NCBI GenBank assembly: GCA_910586595.1
Contig: CAJUJB010000005.1
Location: 1-64,000, forward strand
DNA length: 64,000 nt
Origin: an uncultured Muribaculaceae bacterium
GTDB taxonomy: Bacteria > Bacteroidota > Bacteroidia > Bacteroidales > Muribaculaceae
Direction: 5' to 3'
The notes under the pieces are model-generated. The model worked only from the letters and a program-made list of their open reading frames with translations. It was not told the DNA's origin and searched no databases. Positions 50,895 to 59,792 of this stretch are shown piece after piece. Positions within the stretch are counted from its first letter, which is position 1, and each line of letters opens with the position of its first letter. A program made the translations under genes and the position numbers.

Positions 50895-51881
50895 TTAGGG
50901 TATTGATCGCAATACAGTGTAACGCAATCCGAGTTCAAGAACAAAGAATGCCAGAGCTAACCATGCCCAAAGCATATAGTTGTCTTCGGTATGGGAGAAA
51001 TGGCGTACATCCATCTGAGTCTTTTCGAGGGCATCGATTTCGGCGAATACTTCTTCGAGCACACGATTGCCGGTAGCTCGGAAGTATTTACCTCCAGTGC
51101 TGTCGGCTATAGTGCGCAAAGTTGCTTCGTCGATAACTACTGGCTGTGGCTGGAATTCAATGCGGCCGGTAAGTGTGCGGGTAGGATAGGGCGCATTACC
51201 GTTGGTGCCAATACCGATGGTATATATTTTTACACCGAGTTCTTTTGCCACTTCGGAGGCTGTCACCGGAGCAACGACACCTGTATTGTTCGAACCATCG
51301 GTCAGAAGAATTATGCTTTTACTTTTAGCCTTACCCTCTTTAAGACGATTGAGCGCCGTAGCTATACCATCACCGATGGCTGTACCATCTTCAAGTACAT
51401 TCATCGAAAGATTATTGAGGTATTGAAGAAGTTGAGCGCGATCGACAGTCATGGGAACGCCTGTGAGACTTTCTCCCGCAAACACAACAATACCTATATT
51501 GTCGCTTTCGCGTCCTGCTATAAATTTAGCAGCTACTTCTTTGGCAGCTTCAAATCGATCGGGCTCGAAATCTCGGGCCAGCATGGAGGATGATACGTCG
51601 AGGGCTAACACAATATCCGTACCTTCGGTAGATGTGGTACGCCAGCTATCCCTTTCTTGCGGTCTTGCCATAACAATGATAAGACAAGCTATGGTTGCCA
51701 GACGCAAGACAAATAGGAAATGACGCAGATAATGTTTCCACGACTTTGGCAGAGATGCAAAGGCTTGGGTCGACGACAGGGCCATCGTTGCGTGGCTATT
51801 GCGCTGCTTGAGCACATACCATACAATCAAGGGCACCAATATAAGGAGAGTCCAGAGAAAATGTGGATGGGCGAAATGCAT
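50895..51881 (-). CDS. batA: BatA (von Willebrand A membrane protein)
   Basis: A 328-residue inner-membrane protein with the same plan as BatB: two N-terminal helices, a von Willebrand A domain with MIDAS motif DVSSS (Asp95, Ser97, Ser99) and a C-terminal helix near residue 310. BatA and BatB are thought to bind each other or peptides through the metal site, in concert with the MoxR ATPase. It starts 2 bp after the preceding gene. Confidence 0.93.
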   Translation of the reverse strand: MHFAHPHFLWTLLILVPLIVWYVLKQRNSHATMALSSTQAFASLPKSWKHYLRHFLFVLRLATIACLIIVMARPQERDSWRTTSTEGTDIVLALDVSSSMLARDFEPDRFEAAKEVAAKFIAGRESDNIGIVVFAGESLTGVPMTVDRAQLLQYLNNLSMNVLEDGTAIGDGIATALNRLKEGKAKSKSIILLTDGSNNTGVVAPVTASEVAKELGVKIYTIGIGTNGNAPYPTRTLTGRIEFQPQPVVIDEATLRTIADSTGGKYFRATGNRVLEEVFAEIDALEKTQMDVRHFSHTEDNYMLWAWLALAFFVLELGLRYTVLRSIP

Positions 51882-51883
51882 CT

Positions 51884-52891
51884 TTAATTCTTGTTATTTG
51901 GTTTTGCCTCGTCAGCAGAAGCTGTTTCTTCTGGCTGAGGAACGGGTCGGGTCTGCTCTACGAAAGTAGATGCACGACTGAAGGCCTTGATATTGTCATC
52001 GGGAAGAGGCCTAACTTTTGCAAATTTGACAAAGTCTGCAATCGAGAGTACAGATCTCATCTCGTCGGCTGTCATGCGTGTTGTCGGATTAGCACGGAGA
52101 GCTTTAACAATCTGAGTGGAGGTCATCTCCATTGCATTGATGCCAAATCGGCCCTGAAGATACTGACGCAGAATATCAACGAGTTCGGTATAATATTCTT
52201 TTTCATGGCCACTCTCGGCAAGATTGCGCGAACGAAGGCTGTTGAGTCGCGAAATGGCAAGTTCGTAGGGCGGTACGGGCGGTGTACGACGTAATTCTAC
52301 GGTTTCTTTATGCTTGCGGAAGGTAAAGTATGCCCAAATGCCAGCAGCCACAACCGCTATAGCGAGAATAGCCCATAAAAGCCAATTGGGTATATAATCA
52401 TACCATCGATTCTGTGCCGAAACAATGGACGCCATAGGATTGATGGTTTCCAAAGAATCCACATCGACTGACAATACTTTGAATGTCACAACATTTGAAA
52501 AAGCCGTATCTGCCCCGGGCACCGTAAGTACGGCAAAAGGAGGTAGTGTGACAGTGCCAGGGTCAAAAGCTTGTACGGTAAAATCAAATTTTATTGTACG
52601 ACGATTATCAGTTAAAGTGGAAATACTATCTGAGCCTACGACATCAATTCCTTTATAGTCGATATATTCAACGCCAGGAGTCAGAATAGGAAAATCGATG
52701 AGCTGTGCAGGAGAGGATGCGGGCATGTCGACCGTGACGCGGACATGATTTAAATCACCCATAACCACAACGGTGCTGTCAACCTCAGCTTTAACGCTTA
52801 CAGGCTGATGGGCTGCTATCGCATTCAATGACATGAGCAGGCATGAGCCTGCAACTAAGCATGAAGGGAATATTTCAGAGATTCGTTTCAT
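51884..52891 (-). CDS. BatA-associated membrane protein of the Bat operon
   Basis: A 335-residue membrane protein with a signal peptide (about 1-27), a periplasmic beta-rich part (about 30-160), one helix (about 172-192) and a cytoplasmic helical tail (TELVDILRQYLQGRFGINAMEMTS, given here in parts) that resembles DUF4381-type proteins. It sits between the DUF58 gene and batA, where the Bat operons I know also carry such a gene. It overlaps the DUF58 gene as ATGA. The C-terminus is polar and Pro/Glu-rich. Confidence 0.75.
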   Translation of the reverse strand: MKRISEIFPSCLVAGSCLLMSLNAIAAHQPVSVKAEVDSTVVVMGDLNHVRVTVDMPASSPAQLIDFPILTPGVEYIDYKGIDVVGSDSISTLTDNRRTIKFDFTVQAFDPGTVTLPPFAVLTVPGADTAFSNVVTFKVLSVDVDSLETINPMASIVSAQNRWYDYIPNWLLWAILAIAVVAAGIWAYFTFRKHKETVELRRTPPVPPYELAISRLNSLRSRNLAESGHEKEYYTELVDILRQYLQGRFGINAMEMTSTQIVKALRANPTTRMTADEMRSVLSIADFVKFAKVRPLPDDNIKAFSRASTFVEQTRPVPQPEETASADEAKPNNKN

Positions 52892-53763
52892 ACTGTCGAT
52901 CTATTTTTGAAAAGACCCATAAGGGCTTTCACGTAGTCCTCATCGGTTGCGACGGAGGCATAATCCACACGAGTGCTGCGCAGCGTTGAAGACATTTGCT
53001 GCTGGCGGTCGTACCACCATTTGTTATAGGCTTTGCGAGTGCGGGAGGATGAGGTGTCGACCCACTGCGTTTGGCCAGATTCGAGATCTTGTACACGGAT
53101 AAGGCCGACATTAGGCATCTCGCTGTCGCGCTTATCGTAGACCTGAATGGCCATTACGTCGTGACGCGACACAGCCACAGTCAGAGGTGTACGGTAGTCG
53201 GAGCTGTCAATGAAGTCAGAAATTAGAAACATTGTGCATCTCCGTTTGAGCGCATCGCTGAAATACTTGACAGCTTGCGCGATGTCGGTGCCGGGATGCT
53301 GAGGCTTGAAGTCGAGCAGCTCACGAATGAGGAAGAGGATATGCTTGCGTCCTTTTTTTGGCGTAATGAACTTCTCGACATGGTCAGAGAAGAAGATGGC
53401 GCCAATCTTATCATTATTCTGAATTGCGGAGAAGGCGATGGTGGCGGCTATTTCTGCAATCATTTCACGCTTCTCCGGACCTTCAGCTCCGAAATTACGG
53501 CTGGCGGAAATATCGACGAGCAACATTACAGTCAACTCACGCTCCTCTTCGTAAACTTTTACGTAGGGATGATTGTGGCGGGCCGTAACGTTCCAATCGA
53601 TGTCGCGAATATCATCGCCGTATTGGTACTCGCGAACTTCCGAGAACATCATGCCTCGACCTTTGAAGGCGGAGTGATATTCACCGGCGAAAATATTCTG
53701 CGAGAGACCGCGGGTTTTGATTTCAATCTTGCGGACCTTCTTTATTAGTTCATTCGAATCCAT
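52888..53763 (-). CDS. DUF58 family protein of the Bat operon
   Basis: A 291-residue cytosolic protein of the DUF58 family, which is related to von Willebrand A domains. It has the family's FSEVREYQYGDDIRDIDWNV motif (about residues 36-58) and VMLLVDISASRNFG (a MIDAS-like DxSxS) near residues 80-92. DUF58 proteins nearly always stand beside a MoxR ATPase, as here, and are probably its client or adaptor. The start lies 21 bp after the moxR stop. Confidence 0.9.
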   Translation of the reverse strand: MDSNELIKKVRKIEIKTRGLSQNIFAGEYHSAFKGRGMMFSEVREYQYGDDIRDIDWNVTARHNHPYVKVYEEERELTVMLLVDISASRNFGAEGPEKREMIAEIAATIAFSAIQNNDKIGAIFFSDHVEKFITPKKGRKHILFLIRELLDFKPQHPGTDIAQAVKYFSDALKRRCTMFLISDFIDSSDYRTPLTVAVSRHDVMAIQVYDKRDSEMPNVGLIRVQDLESGQTQWVDTSSSRTRKAYNKWWYDRQQQMSSTLRSTRVDYASVATDEDYVKALMGLFKNRSTV

Positions 53764-53784
53764 AAAAGGAGCTAAGAGGAAGAA

Positions 53785-54780
53785 TTAGGGAACCTGAACC
53801 TTGTCGAGGATGTCGGTGATAATCATATCAGTTGTGAAGTTGTTGGCCTCAGCTTCGTAGGTAAGACCGATACGATGGCGGAGAACATCGTGACAAACCG
53901 AAATGACATCTTCAGGTATTACATAGCCGCGCTGATGGAGGAACGCATATGCGCGGGCTGCACGGGCGAGCGATATTGAGGCACGAGGAGAGGCTCCGAA
54001 TGAGATGTAGCCTGCGAGATCGTCGAGGCCATATTCTTTCGGCGTACGGGTCGCGAATACAATATCGACGATATATCGCTCGATTTTCTCATCAACATAA
54101 ATCTGCTCTACAACTTTCTGTGCCTCGATAACTTCCTGCGGTTTGAGGACGGGCACAACAGGACGTTGTTCTTTAGCGATATTCATGCGGATAATCTCAC
54201 GTTCTTCATCTTTTGTAGGATAGCCGATAACGACTTTCATGAGGAAACGGTCAACCTGGGCTTCGGGGAGAGGATATGTGCCTTCCTGCTCGACCGGGTT
54301 CTGGGTAGCCATGACAAGGAAGGGCTTGTCGAGGGGGAAGGTATTATCGCCAATAGTAACCTGGCGCTCCTGCATTGCCTCAAGGAGGGCAGACTGCACT
54401 TTAGCTGGGGCACGGTTAATTTCATCAGCGAGTACGAAGTTGGCGAAAATAGGGCCTTTTTTCACTTGGAAAGTCTCGTTTTTAACACTATAGATCATAG
54501 TGCCTATAACGTCGGCAGGGAGTAAGTCCGGAGTGAACTGGATGCGGCTGTATTTAGCATCAATGAGCTGGGCAAGAGTCTTGATTGCCAATGTCTTTGC
54601 AAGACCAGGAACGCCTTCAAGAAGTACGTGGCCATTGGCGAGGAGCGCGATGAGGAGGCTCTCTACAAGGTGTTTCTGGCCCACGATTGTCTGATCCATT
54701 CCATGTGTGACCATGGTTATGAAGTCGCTTTTACTTGCCACCAACTCGTTAAGTTGGCGAATGTTGACGCTTTCGCTCAT
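53785..54780 (-). CDS. MoxR-family AAA+ ATPase
   Basis: First gene of the Bat operon, a chaperone-like cytosolic ATPase that is thought to remodel the von Willebrand A proteins encoded downstream. The 331-residue protein has Walker A GVPGLAKT at residues 56-63, Walker B LADEINRAP, and the MATQNPVEQEGTYPLPEAQVDRF sensor region (in parts) of the MoxR group. It is transcribed from an upstream region with a -7 box (TAATTTTG at 54869-54876) and a 16-bp palindrome in the leader. Confidence 0.95.
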   Translation of the reverse strand: MSESVNIRQLNELVASKSDFITMVTHGMDQTIVGQKHLVESLLIALLANGHVLLEGVPGLAKTLAIKTLAQLIDAKYSRIQFTPDLLPADVIGTMIYSVKNETFQVKKGPIFANFVLADEINRAPAKVQSALLEAMQERQVTIGDNTFPLDKPFLVMATQNPVEQEGTYPLPEAQVDRFLMKVVIGYPTKDEEREIIRMNIAKEQRPVVPVLKPQEVIEAQKVVEQIYVDEKIERYIVDIVFATRTPKEYGLDDLAGYISFGASPRASISLARAARAYAFLHQRGYVIPEDVISVCHDVLRHRIGLTYEAEANNFTTDMIITDILDKVQVP

Positions 54781-54806
54781 AATGATAAGTGATTATATTT
54801 CAAGTT

Positions 54807-54822
54807 TTTTGTATATACAAAA
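54807..54822. promoter_or_regulatory. 16-bp palindrome in the moxR leader
   Basis: TTTTGTATATACAAAA is a perfect palindrome between the probable moxR promoter (-7 box at 54869-54876) and its start codon. It may be an operator; AT-rich composition makes chance occurrence possible. Confidence 0.4.
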
Positions 54823-54940
54823 TTTTTTCACGATGTGATGAGCCGTGATTCTACACGGTTTTCTACCACAAAATTACTATTATAACACTTAAGTCGCCCG
54901 AAAGTAATGTTAATTTTATCTATTAAGTCTTTAACATTAC

Positions 54941-54971
54941 TTAGTTTTAAACATTTTTATATTTAACTTTG
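54941..54971 (+). promoter_or_regulatory. promoter of the GldB-like gene
   Basis: TTAG (54941-54944), a 19-bp spacer and TAACTTTG (54964-54971). The transcript would begin near 54978, which rules out the in-frame GTG at 54971 as start and supports the ATG at 54998. Confidence 0.65.
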
Positions 54972-54997
54972 TGGTATATAAAACACTGTATAAAAGT

Positions 54998-55975
54998 ATG
55001 CTGAAAAAATATATCGCCGTTGGCTCCATTTTAATGATATTGATGGCATCGTGCCGCGACACAGGATCCGTTCATTCTGAAGATGGGGCTCCTGTAGCTA
55101 ATCTGGTGCGCGTTATTGATGAATATCATTCGCTTGATTCTGCTGCCAGGATGGATACTCTTTCGCTTTATAGGCCCGAGATTACTGCCCTCATGAAAAC
55201 TTTGTCGGAAGACTCATTGTCGGATAATATGGTCGATGCTTGGAGCAGTTCATTAGCCGTGGAAAAATTCACGCCTGTGGTCGATTCTATCTTCCCGTCC
55301 ATCGAACCCTTAAGCGGAGCTTTAGGGAATATTTTAAAACGTTCAGAAGAAAATAATCTTGAACTGCCGCACAGAAAATATGCTGCCGTTGTATATGGAC
55401 GACCAGAGTCGATTCTATTCGTCGATAGTGTTATGCTTATTGCGTTGAATCATTTTCTGGGGGCAGACTTTGAGGGCTACTCCCATTGGCCGGTCTATCG
55501 GAGATTAGACAAGACTCCAGAAAATCTTCCCTATAGTATAGCTGAAGCATTAGTGGGAACCTCTTATCCATATCGAGCTTCTGGAGCGGATGCAACCCTT
55601 TTATCGAGAATGCTATATGAGGGGGCTCTTGCAACCGCAAAGATGAAACTTGTCAAAGATGCAAAACTATCGGCAGTGTTAGGCTATAATGCCCGCGACA
55701 TGGAATGGCTTGAAAAAAATGAGTCTGAGATATGGCGTGAATTAGTCTCTAAAAAATTGCTTTACGATAATTCTGAACTGACCGCAGATAGATTTATCGC
55801 CCCAGCACCCGCAATCCGCGATATGGGTACCCAATGGCCCGGGAGGGTAGGGAGATTTATCGGCTACAGGATTGTACAGGCTTATTTGACCCGTCATCCA
55901 GAGACTAAACTGAATGAACTATTATCTCCGACATTTTATACCTCAAGCATGACTTTGCCGGATTCGGGATATTGA
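54998..55975 (+). CDS. GldB-like lipoprotein
   Basis: A 325-residue predicted lipoprotein (lipobox LMASC, about Cys19) that resembles GldB, a component first found in Bacteroidetes gliding motility but also present in non-gliding species. Family-like segments are VDSVMLIALNHFLGADF, which in GldB forms the first helical pair, and GRFIGYRIVQAYL near the C-terminus. I start it at ATG 54998. It is transcribed away from the Bat operon, from its own promoter, and ends at a bidirectional terminator. Confidence 0.65.
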   Translation: MLKKYIAVGSILMILMASCRDTGSVHSEDGAPVANLVRVIDEYHSLDSAARMDTLSLYRPEITALMKTLSEDSLSDNMVDAWSSSLAVEKFTPVVDSIFPSIEPLSGALGNILKRSEENNLELPHRKYAAVVYGRPESILFVDSVMLIALNHFLGADFEGYSHWPVYRRLDKTPENLPYSIAEALVGTSYPYRASGADATLLSRMLYEGALATAKMKLVKDAKLSAVLGYNARDMEWLEKNESEIWRELVSKKLLYDNSELTADRFIAPAPAIRDMGTQWPGRVGRFIGYRIVQAYLTRHPETKLNELLSPTFYTSSMTLPDSGY

Positions 55976-55990
55976 CCAAGGAATATGATG

Positions 55991-56029
55991 AAAATGCGCG
56001 GCATGGGTTGGTTCCATACCGCGCATTTT
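55991..56029. terminator. bidirectional terminator between the GldB-like and acyl-CoA dehydrogenase genes
   Basis: A 16-position stem with one mismatch (55991-56006 with 56014-56029), with AAAA on the left arm and TTTT on the right, so either strand ends in a U tract. It lies between convergent genes. Confidence 0.85.
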
Positions 56030-56048
56030 AAATTTTGCATGTAAAGTA

Positions 56049-57749
56049 TTAAATGCCGTAAGCCTGCAGTTGAGCGGGCTCGAAGTTAGCGATGAAATCG
56101 CAATGACGAGCAACTTCAGCCTGAGCGAGTTTTGTGTAAACCACTACAGTGTTGCGGAAGCTTTCATTTGTCTTGGCATCCTGAAGGAGGAGGTAAGCCA
56201 TAATAATATCACCAGCCATTTCTACAAGGCGACGAGCCATGAAATCCAGATATTTGGGATCATTGGCCTCGGTGACTTTTGCTACAGCCTTGTCGTATGC
56301 CTCAGTGAGTTGTTTCAGGATCTCAGCATAAGATTCGAGCTCAGCGGGGTAGCCGGCGGCTGCATATGTGTCAATCAATGAACGGTAGGTGCCGGTCGTG
56401 ACGTGGCGGATTGCAGCAACAACCTGAAGCTGGGTAGTTCCTTCGTAAATGGAGGTGATACGAGCGTCGCGATAGATGCGTTCGCAAGCGTAATCCTTCA
56501 TGAAGCCGGAGCCACCGTGAATCTGGATGCAGTCGTAAGCATTCTGGTTGCAGTATTCGCTGCCAAGACCTTTGGCCAGAGGTGTGAGGGCGTCGGCAAG
56601 ACGGCTGTAATGTTTCATTTCAGCACGTTCGTCGGGAGTGAGCGAGCGTTCGCGAGCGATGTCCTCATAGATCTTGTACATGTCAACGAAGCGAGAGCAC
56701 TCGTAGAGGAGTGAACGCGATGCATCGAGTTTGGCTTTCATTACAGCGAGCATTTCCGATACGGCGGGGAACTCGATGATCGCTTTGCCGAACTGACGAC
56801 GTTCAAGGGCATACTGGTAAGCTTCACGATAAGCGATTTCGCTTACACCAACGCTTTGAGCGGCGATGCCAAGGCGAGCACCGTTCATGAGGGCCATCAC
56901 GTATTTGATAAGGCCCATGCGACGGCTACCACAAAGTTCTGCGGGAGCGTTTTTGTATACAAGTTCGCAAGTGGGAGAACCCTTGATGCCCATTTTGTTC
57001 TCGATGCGACGTACAGTCACGCCTCCGTTGCGCTTGTCGTAGATAAACATTGAGAGGCCGCGGCCATCTTTAGTGCCATCTTCCGAGCGTGCAAGGACAA
57101 GGTGAATATCGCTGTCACCATTGGTGATGAAGCGCTTTACGCCGTTGAGGACCCAAGTGCCATCTTCTTTTTGTGTGGCTTTAAGCATTACAGACTGGAG
57201 ATCAGATCCTGCATCGGGCTCAGTAAGGTCCATTGACATGGTTTCGCCTTCGCATACATGAGGAATATATTTCGCACGCTGTTCCTCGCTGCCGAATTCG
57301 TAAAGTGTCTCGGCGCAGTCCTGCAGGCCCCAGAGATTCTCGAAACCAGTATCAGCACGGCTGACAATCTCAGCAGCCATTATATAGGGAGTAATGGGGA
57401 AGTTAAGACCACCGAAACGGCGGGGCATAGCCATACCCATCAGACCTGCCTTGCGGCAGAGATCGAGATTCTCGATAGTTCCATCGGCATAGTGTGCGCG
57501 GCCATCTGAGCAAGAAGCGCCCTGGTGGTCGACAGCCTCAGCATTTTCAGCTATTTTGCCACCGCAAAGGTCGCCTACAATTTCGAGTACTTTGTCGTAG
57601 TTGTCCATCGCGTCCTCGAAGTTGGCGGGGGCGTAGTCGAATTTTTCAGCGTCAGTGTAATTGCGCTCGCGCAATTCGACGATCTTCTGCATCAGCGGGT
57701 GATTGAGATGATGCTTGAGATCGGGATTATCGGTATAGAAATTAGCCAT
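56049..57749 (-). CDS. acyl-CoA dehydrogenase
   Basis: FAD-dependent enzyme that interconverts acyl-CoA and enoyl-CoA and passes electrons to or from EtfAB. The 566-residue protein is longer than the about 380 residues of classical short-chain enzymes and has a C-terminal extension (about 450-566). It contains the flavin motif MDLTEPDAGSDL and the active-site Glu436 in SIYEGTTQ. The start lies 9 bp after etfA. In anaerobes such a trio can take part in butyrate or branched-acyl metabolism; the substrate here is unknown. Confidence 0.92.
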   Translation of the reverse strand: MANFYTDNPDLKHHLNHPLMQKIVELRERNYTDAEKFDYAPANFEDAMDNYDKVLEIVGDLCGGKIAENAEAVDHQGASCSDGRAHYADGTIENLDLCRKAGLMGMAMPRRFGGLNFPITPYIMAAEIVSRADTGFENLWGLQDCAETLYEFGSEEQRAKYIPHVCEGETMSMDLTEPDAGSDLQSVMLKATQKEDGTWVLNGVKRFITNGDSDIHLVLARSEDGTKDGRGLSMFIYDKRNGGVTVRRIENKMGIKGSPTCELVYKNAPAELCGSRRMGLIKYVMALMNGARLGIAAQSVGVSEIAYREAYQYALERRQFGKAIIEFPAVSEMLAVMKAKLDASRSLLYECSRFVDMYKIYEDIARERSLTPDERAEMKHYSRLADALTPLAKGLGSEYCNQNAYDCIQIHGGSGFMKDYACERIYRDARITSIYEGTTQLQVVAAIRHVTTGTYRSLIDTYAAAGYPAELESYAEILKQLTEAYDKAVAKVTEANDPKYLDFMARRLVEMAGDIIMAYLLLQDAKTNESFRNTVVVYTKLAQAEVARHCDFIANFEPAQLQAYGI

Positions 57750-57758
57750 TGTTATAGC

Positions 57759-58787
57759 TTACTTGGAGTTTTTCTTATAATATTTGATGAGCTTGGGCAC
57801 GATCTCCTCCATGTCGCCGGTAATTACGTAATCGGCAATTGTGTTGATGGGAGCGTTGGGATCGTTATTGATGGAGATGATGATTGAGCTTTCCTGCATG
57901 CCTGCGATGTGCTGAATCTGGCCAGAGATGCCACAGGCAATATAGAGCTTCGGACGGACAGTGACACCTGTCTGACCGATCTGACGCTCGTGCTCGATAA
58001 ATCCAGCGTCTACAGCTGCGCGAGATGCACCAACTTCTGCGCCAAGAGTGTTTGCGAGGTCAAAAAGGAGCTGGAAGTTCTCTTTAGATCCAACGCCATA
58101 ACCGCCGGCAACAATTATAGGCGAGTTCTTGATGTTGACTTTGGATTTTTCGATATGACGGTCGATGATTTCAACAACGAAGTCTTCGTCGCTTACATAT
58201 TTCTTCGCGTCGAGATTGACAACTTCGCCTTTGTGCTCCTCGTTGAAAATCTCTTTTTTCATCACGCCTTCGCGTACGGTTGCCATCTGAGGACGGCACT
58301 CGGGGTTGACGATAGTTGCGACGATATTACCGCCGAAAGCCGGACGGATCTGATAGAGCAGCTCGGTATATTCTTTACCGGTCTTAGGATCTTTGTGATC
58401 ACCAATCTCAAGGGCGGTGCAGTCGGCAGTGAGACCGCTGTGGAGACATGAGCTTACACGGGGGCCAAGGTCACGACCAATGCAGGTGGCACCCATGAGG
58501 CAGATCTGCGGTTTTATTTCGCGGAAAAGATTGATAAGAACCGCAGCGTGGGGATTGGAAGTATAGGGGAAAAGACGTTTGTCTTCAACTTTGTATACAG
58601 TATCGGCGCCGTAGGGGAAAATCTGTTTTTCGATACCTTCGAGATTGTCTCCGATAACTACGGCTTCAAGTTTTACTCCGAGGCGGTCGGCGAGTACACG
58701 TCCTTTAGTGAGAAGTTCGAGGCTCACATCGGCAACACGGCCTTCGTCGTATTCGCAGTAGACTATGAGGTTGTTCTTGTCTGACAT
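57759..58787 (-). CDS. etfA: electron transfer flavoprotein alpha subunit
   Basis: FAD-binding subunit of the electron carrier for the acyl-CoA dehydrogenase encoded next. I start it at the ATG at 58787, which gives 342 residues and the MSDKNNLIVYCEYDEGRV N-terminus of the family; the longer frame upstream overlaps etfB and is out of character. The C-terminal FAD motif is present (ACGISGQIQHIAGMQES) followed by NNDPNAPI and a DYVITGD ending. It starts 25 bp after etfB. Confidence 0.95.
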   Translation of the reverse strand: MSDKNNLIVYCEYDEGRVADVSLELLTKGRVLADRLGVKLEAVVIGDNLEGIEKQIFPYGADTVYKVEDKRLFPYTSNPHAAVLINLFREIKPQICLMGATCIGRDLGPRVSSCLHSGLTADCTALEIGDHKDPKTGKEYTELLYQIRPAFGGNIVATIVNPECRPQMATVREGVMKKEIFNEEHKGEVVNLDAKKYVSDEDFVVEIIDRHIEKSKVNIKNSPIIVAGGYGVGSKENFQLLFDLANTLGAEVGASRAAVDAGFIEHERQIGQTGVTVRPKLYIACGISGQIQHIAGMQESSIIISINNDPNAPINTIADYVITGDMEEIVPKLIKYYKKNSK

Positions 58788-58812
58788 GGTGATAAATGAT
58801 TGGAAGTAGGCG

Positions 58813-59685
58813 TTAGCCGATTGTGTGGTTTGCAATGAGTTCTTTGACGAGTTCCTCGATCTGTCCGTCATTGTTGTCGAGACGGCGGCTTTCTTTTGCG
58901 GTAAAGACAACATTTTCGATTGCCTTAACTTTTGTGGGAGAACCTGCAAGACCAATCTGCTCGGGATCGGCTTCTACAAATGCAGCGCTCCATTCAGCAA
59001 TGTTAAGATCGGGGTTTGCCGCAACTTTAGCAGCTGCAACTTCACTAAGCTTTGCGAGCTCAGAAGGAGAGGCTGCATATTTGTATTTCATCACACGTTT
59101 TGCATTGCGCGGGCGGCAATCAGCTGCTGAGCCGTTGACAGTGACAACACATGGGAGAGGTGCGACAACGGTCTCGACACCGTGTTCAAGACGGCGCTTA
59201 ACTGTTACCTTGCCATCTTTAACATCAAGAATGTCTTCTGCGTAAGTGACCTGAGGTATGCCAAGTTTTTCAGCGATCTGCGGGCCAACCTGAGCTGTAT
59301 CGCCGTCGATAGCCTGACGACCGCCAAGAATCAAATCACACTTGCCAAATTTCTTCACAGCCTGGGCGAGTGAGTAAGAAGTTGCGAGGGTATCAGCGCC
59401 ACCGAGTGCACGGTCGGTAAGAACGATACCGCCGTCAGCGCCACGGAAGATTGCTTCGCGGACAATCTCTGCCGCACGGGGGAGGCCCATGGTAAGAAGG
59501 GTAACCGTGCTGCCGGGATGAGTTTCTTTCAGACGAAGAGCCTGCTCAAGCGCATTAAGGTCTTCGGGATTGAAAATCGCAGGAAGGGCGGCACGGTTGA
59601 TTGTGCCGTCTTCCTTCATTGCATCTTTGCCTACATTGCGGGTGTCTGGCACCTGCTTAGCAAGCACTATGATGTTCAAACTCAT
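58813..59685 (-). CDS. etfB: electron transfer flavoprotein beta subunit
   Basis: AMP- or FAD-binding subunit of the electron-transfer flavoprotein. The 290-residue protein has the N-terminal IIVLAKQVPDTRNVG, the nucleotide region LILGGRQAIDGDTAQVGP and the recognition loop LPCVVTVNGSA. It is the first gene of the etfB-etfA-acyl-CoA dehydrogenase operon and has a good promoter (59731-59761). Confidence 0.95.
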   Translation of the reverse strand: MSLNIIVLAKQVPDTRNVGKDAMKEDGTINRAALPAIFNPEDLNALEQALRLKETHPGSTVTLLTMGLPRAAEIVREAIFRGADGGIVLTDRALGGADTLATSYSLAQAVKKFGKCDLILGGRQAIDGDTAQVGPQIAEKLGIPQVTYAEDILDVKDGKVTVKRRLEHGVETVVAPLPCVVTVNGSAADCRPRNAKRVMKYKYAASPSELAKLSEVAAAKVAANPDLNIAEWSAAFVEADPEQIGLAGSPTKVKAIENVVFTAKESRRLDNNDGQIEELVKELIANHTIG

Positions 59686-59730
59686 AGAATACGTTATTTT
59701 ATGTTATTAAATTTTATCAAATTAAGCCCA

Positions 59731-59761
59731 CAAAATTAATGATTTTTGTCGGTCTGTCAAA
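59731..59761 (-). promoter_or_regulatory. promoter of the etfB operon
   Basis: On the minus strand TTTG (59758-59761), a 19-bp spacer and TAATTTTG (59731-59738), about 46 bp before the etfB start codon. Confidence 0.75.
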
Positions 59762-59792
59762 ACTTTAGAAGATTAGGAGGCGTTTTGACGTG

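Noticed and set aside
50991..51593. 200-residue + strand frame within batA
   Set aside because: Overlaps the batA coding sequence on the opposite strand; composition is that of an antisense shadow.
57909..58451. 180-residue + strand frame within etfA
   Set aside because: Antisense to a clear etfA gene; no supporting start signal or similarity.
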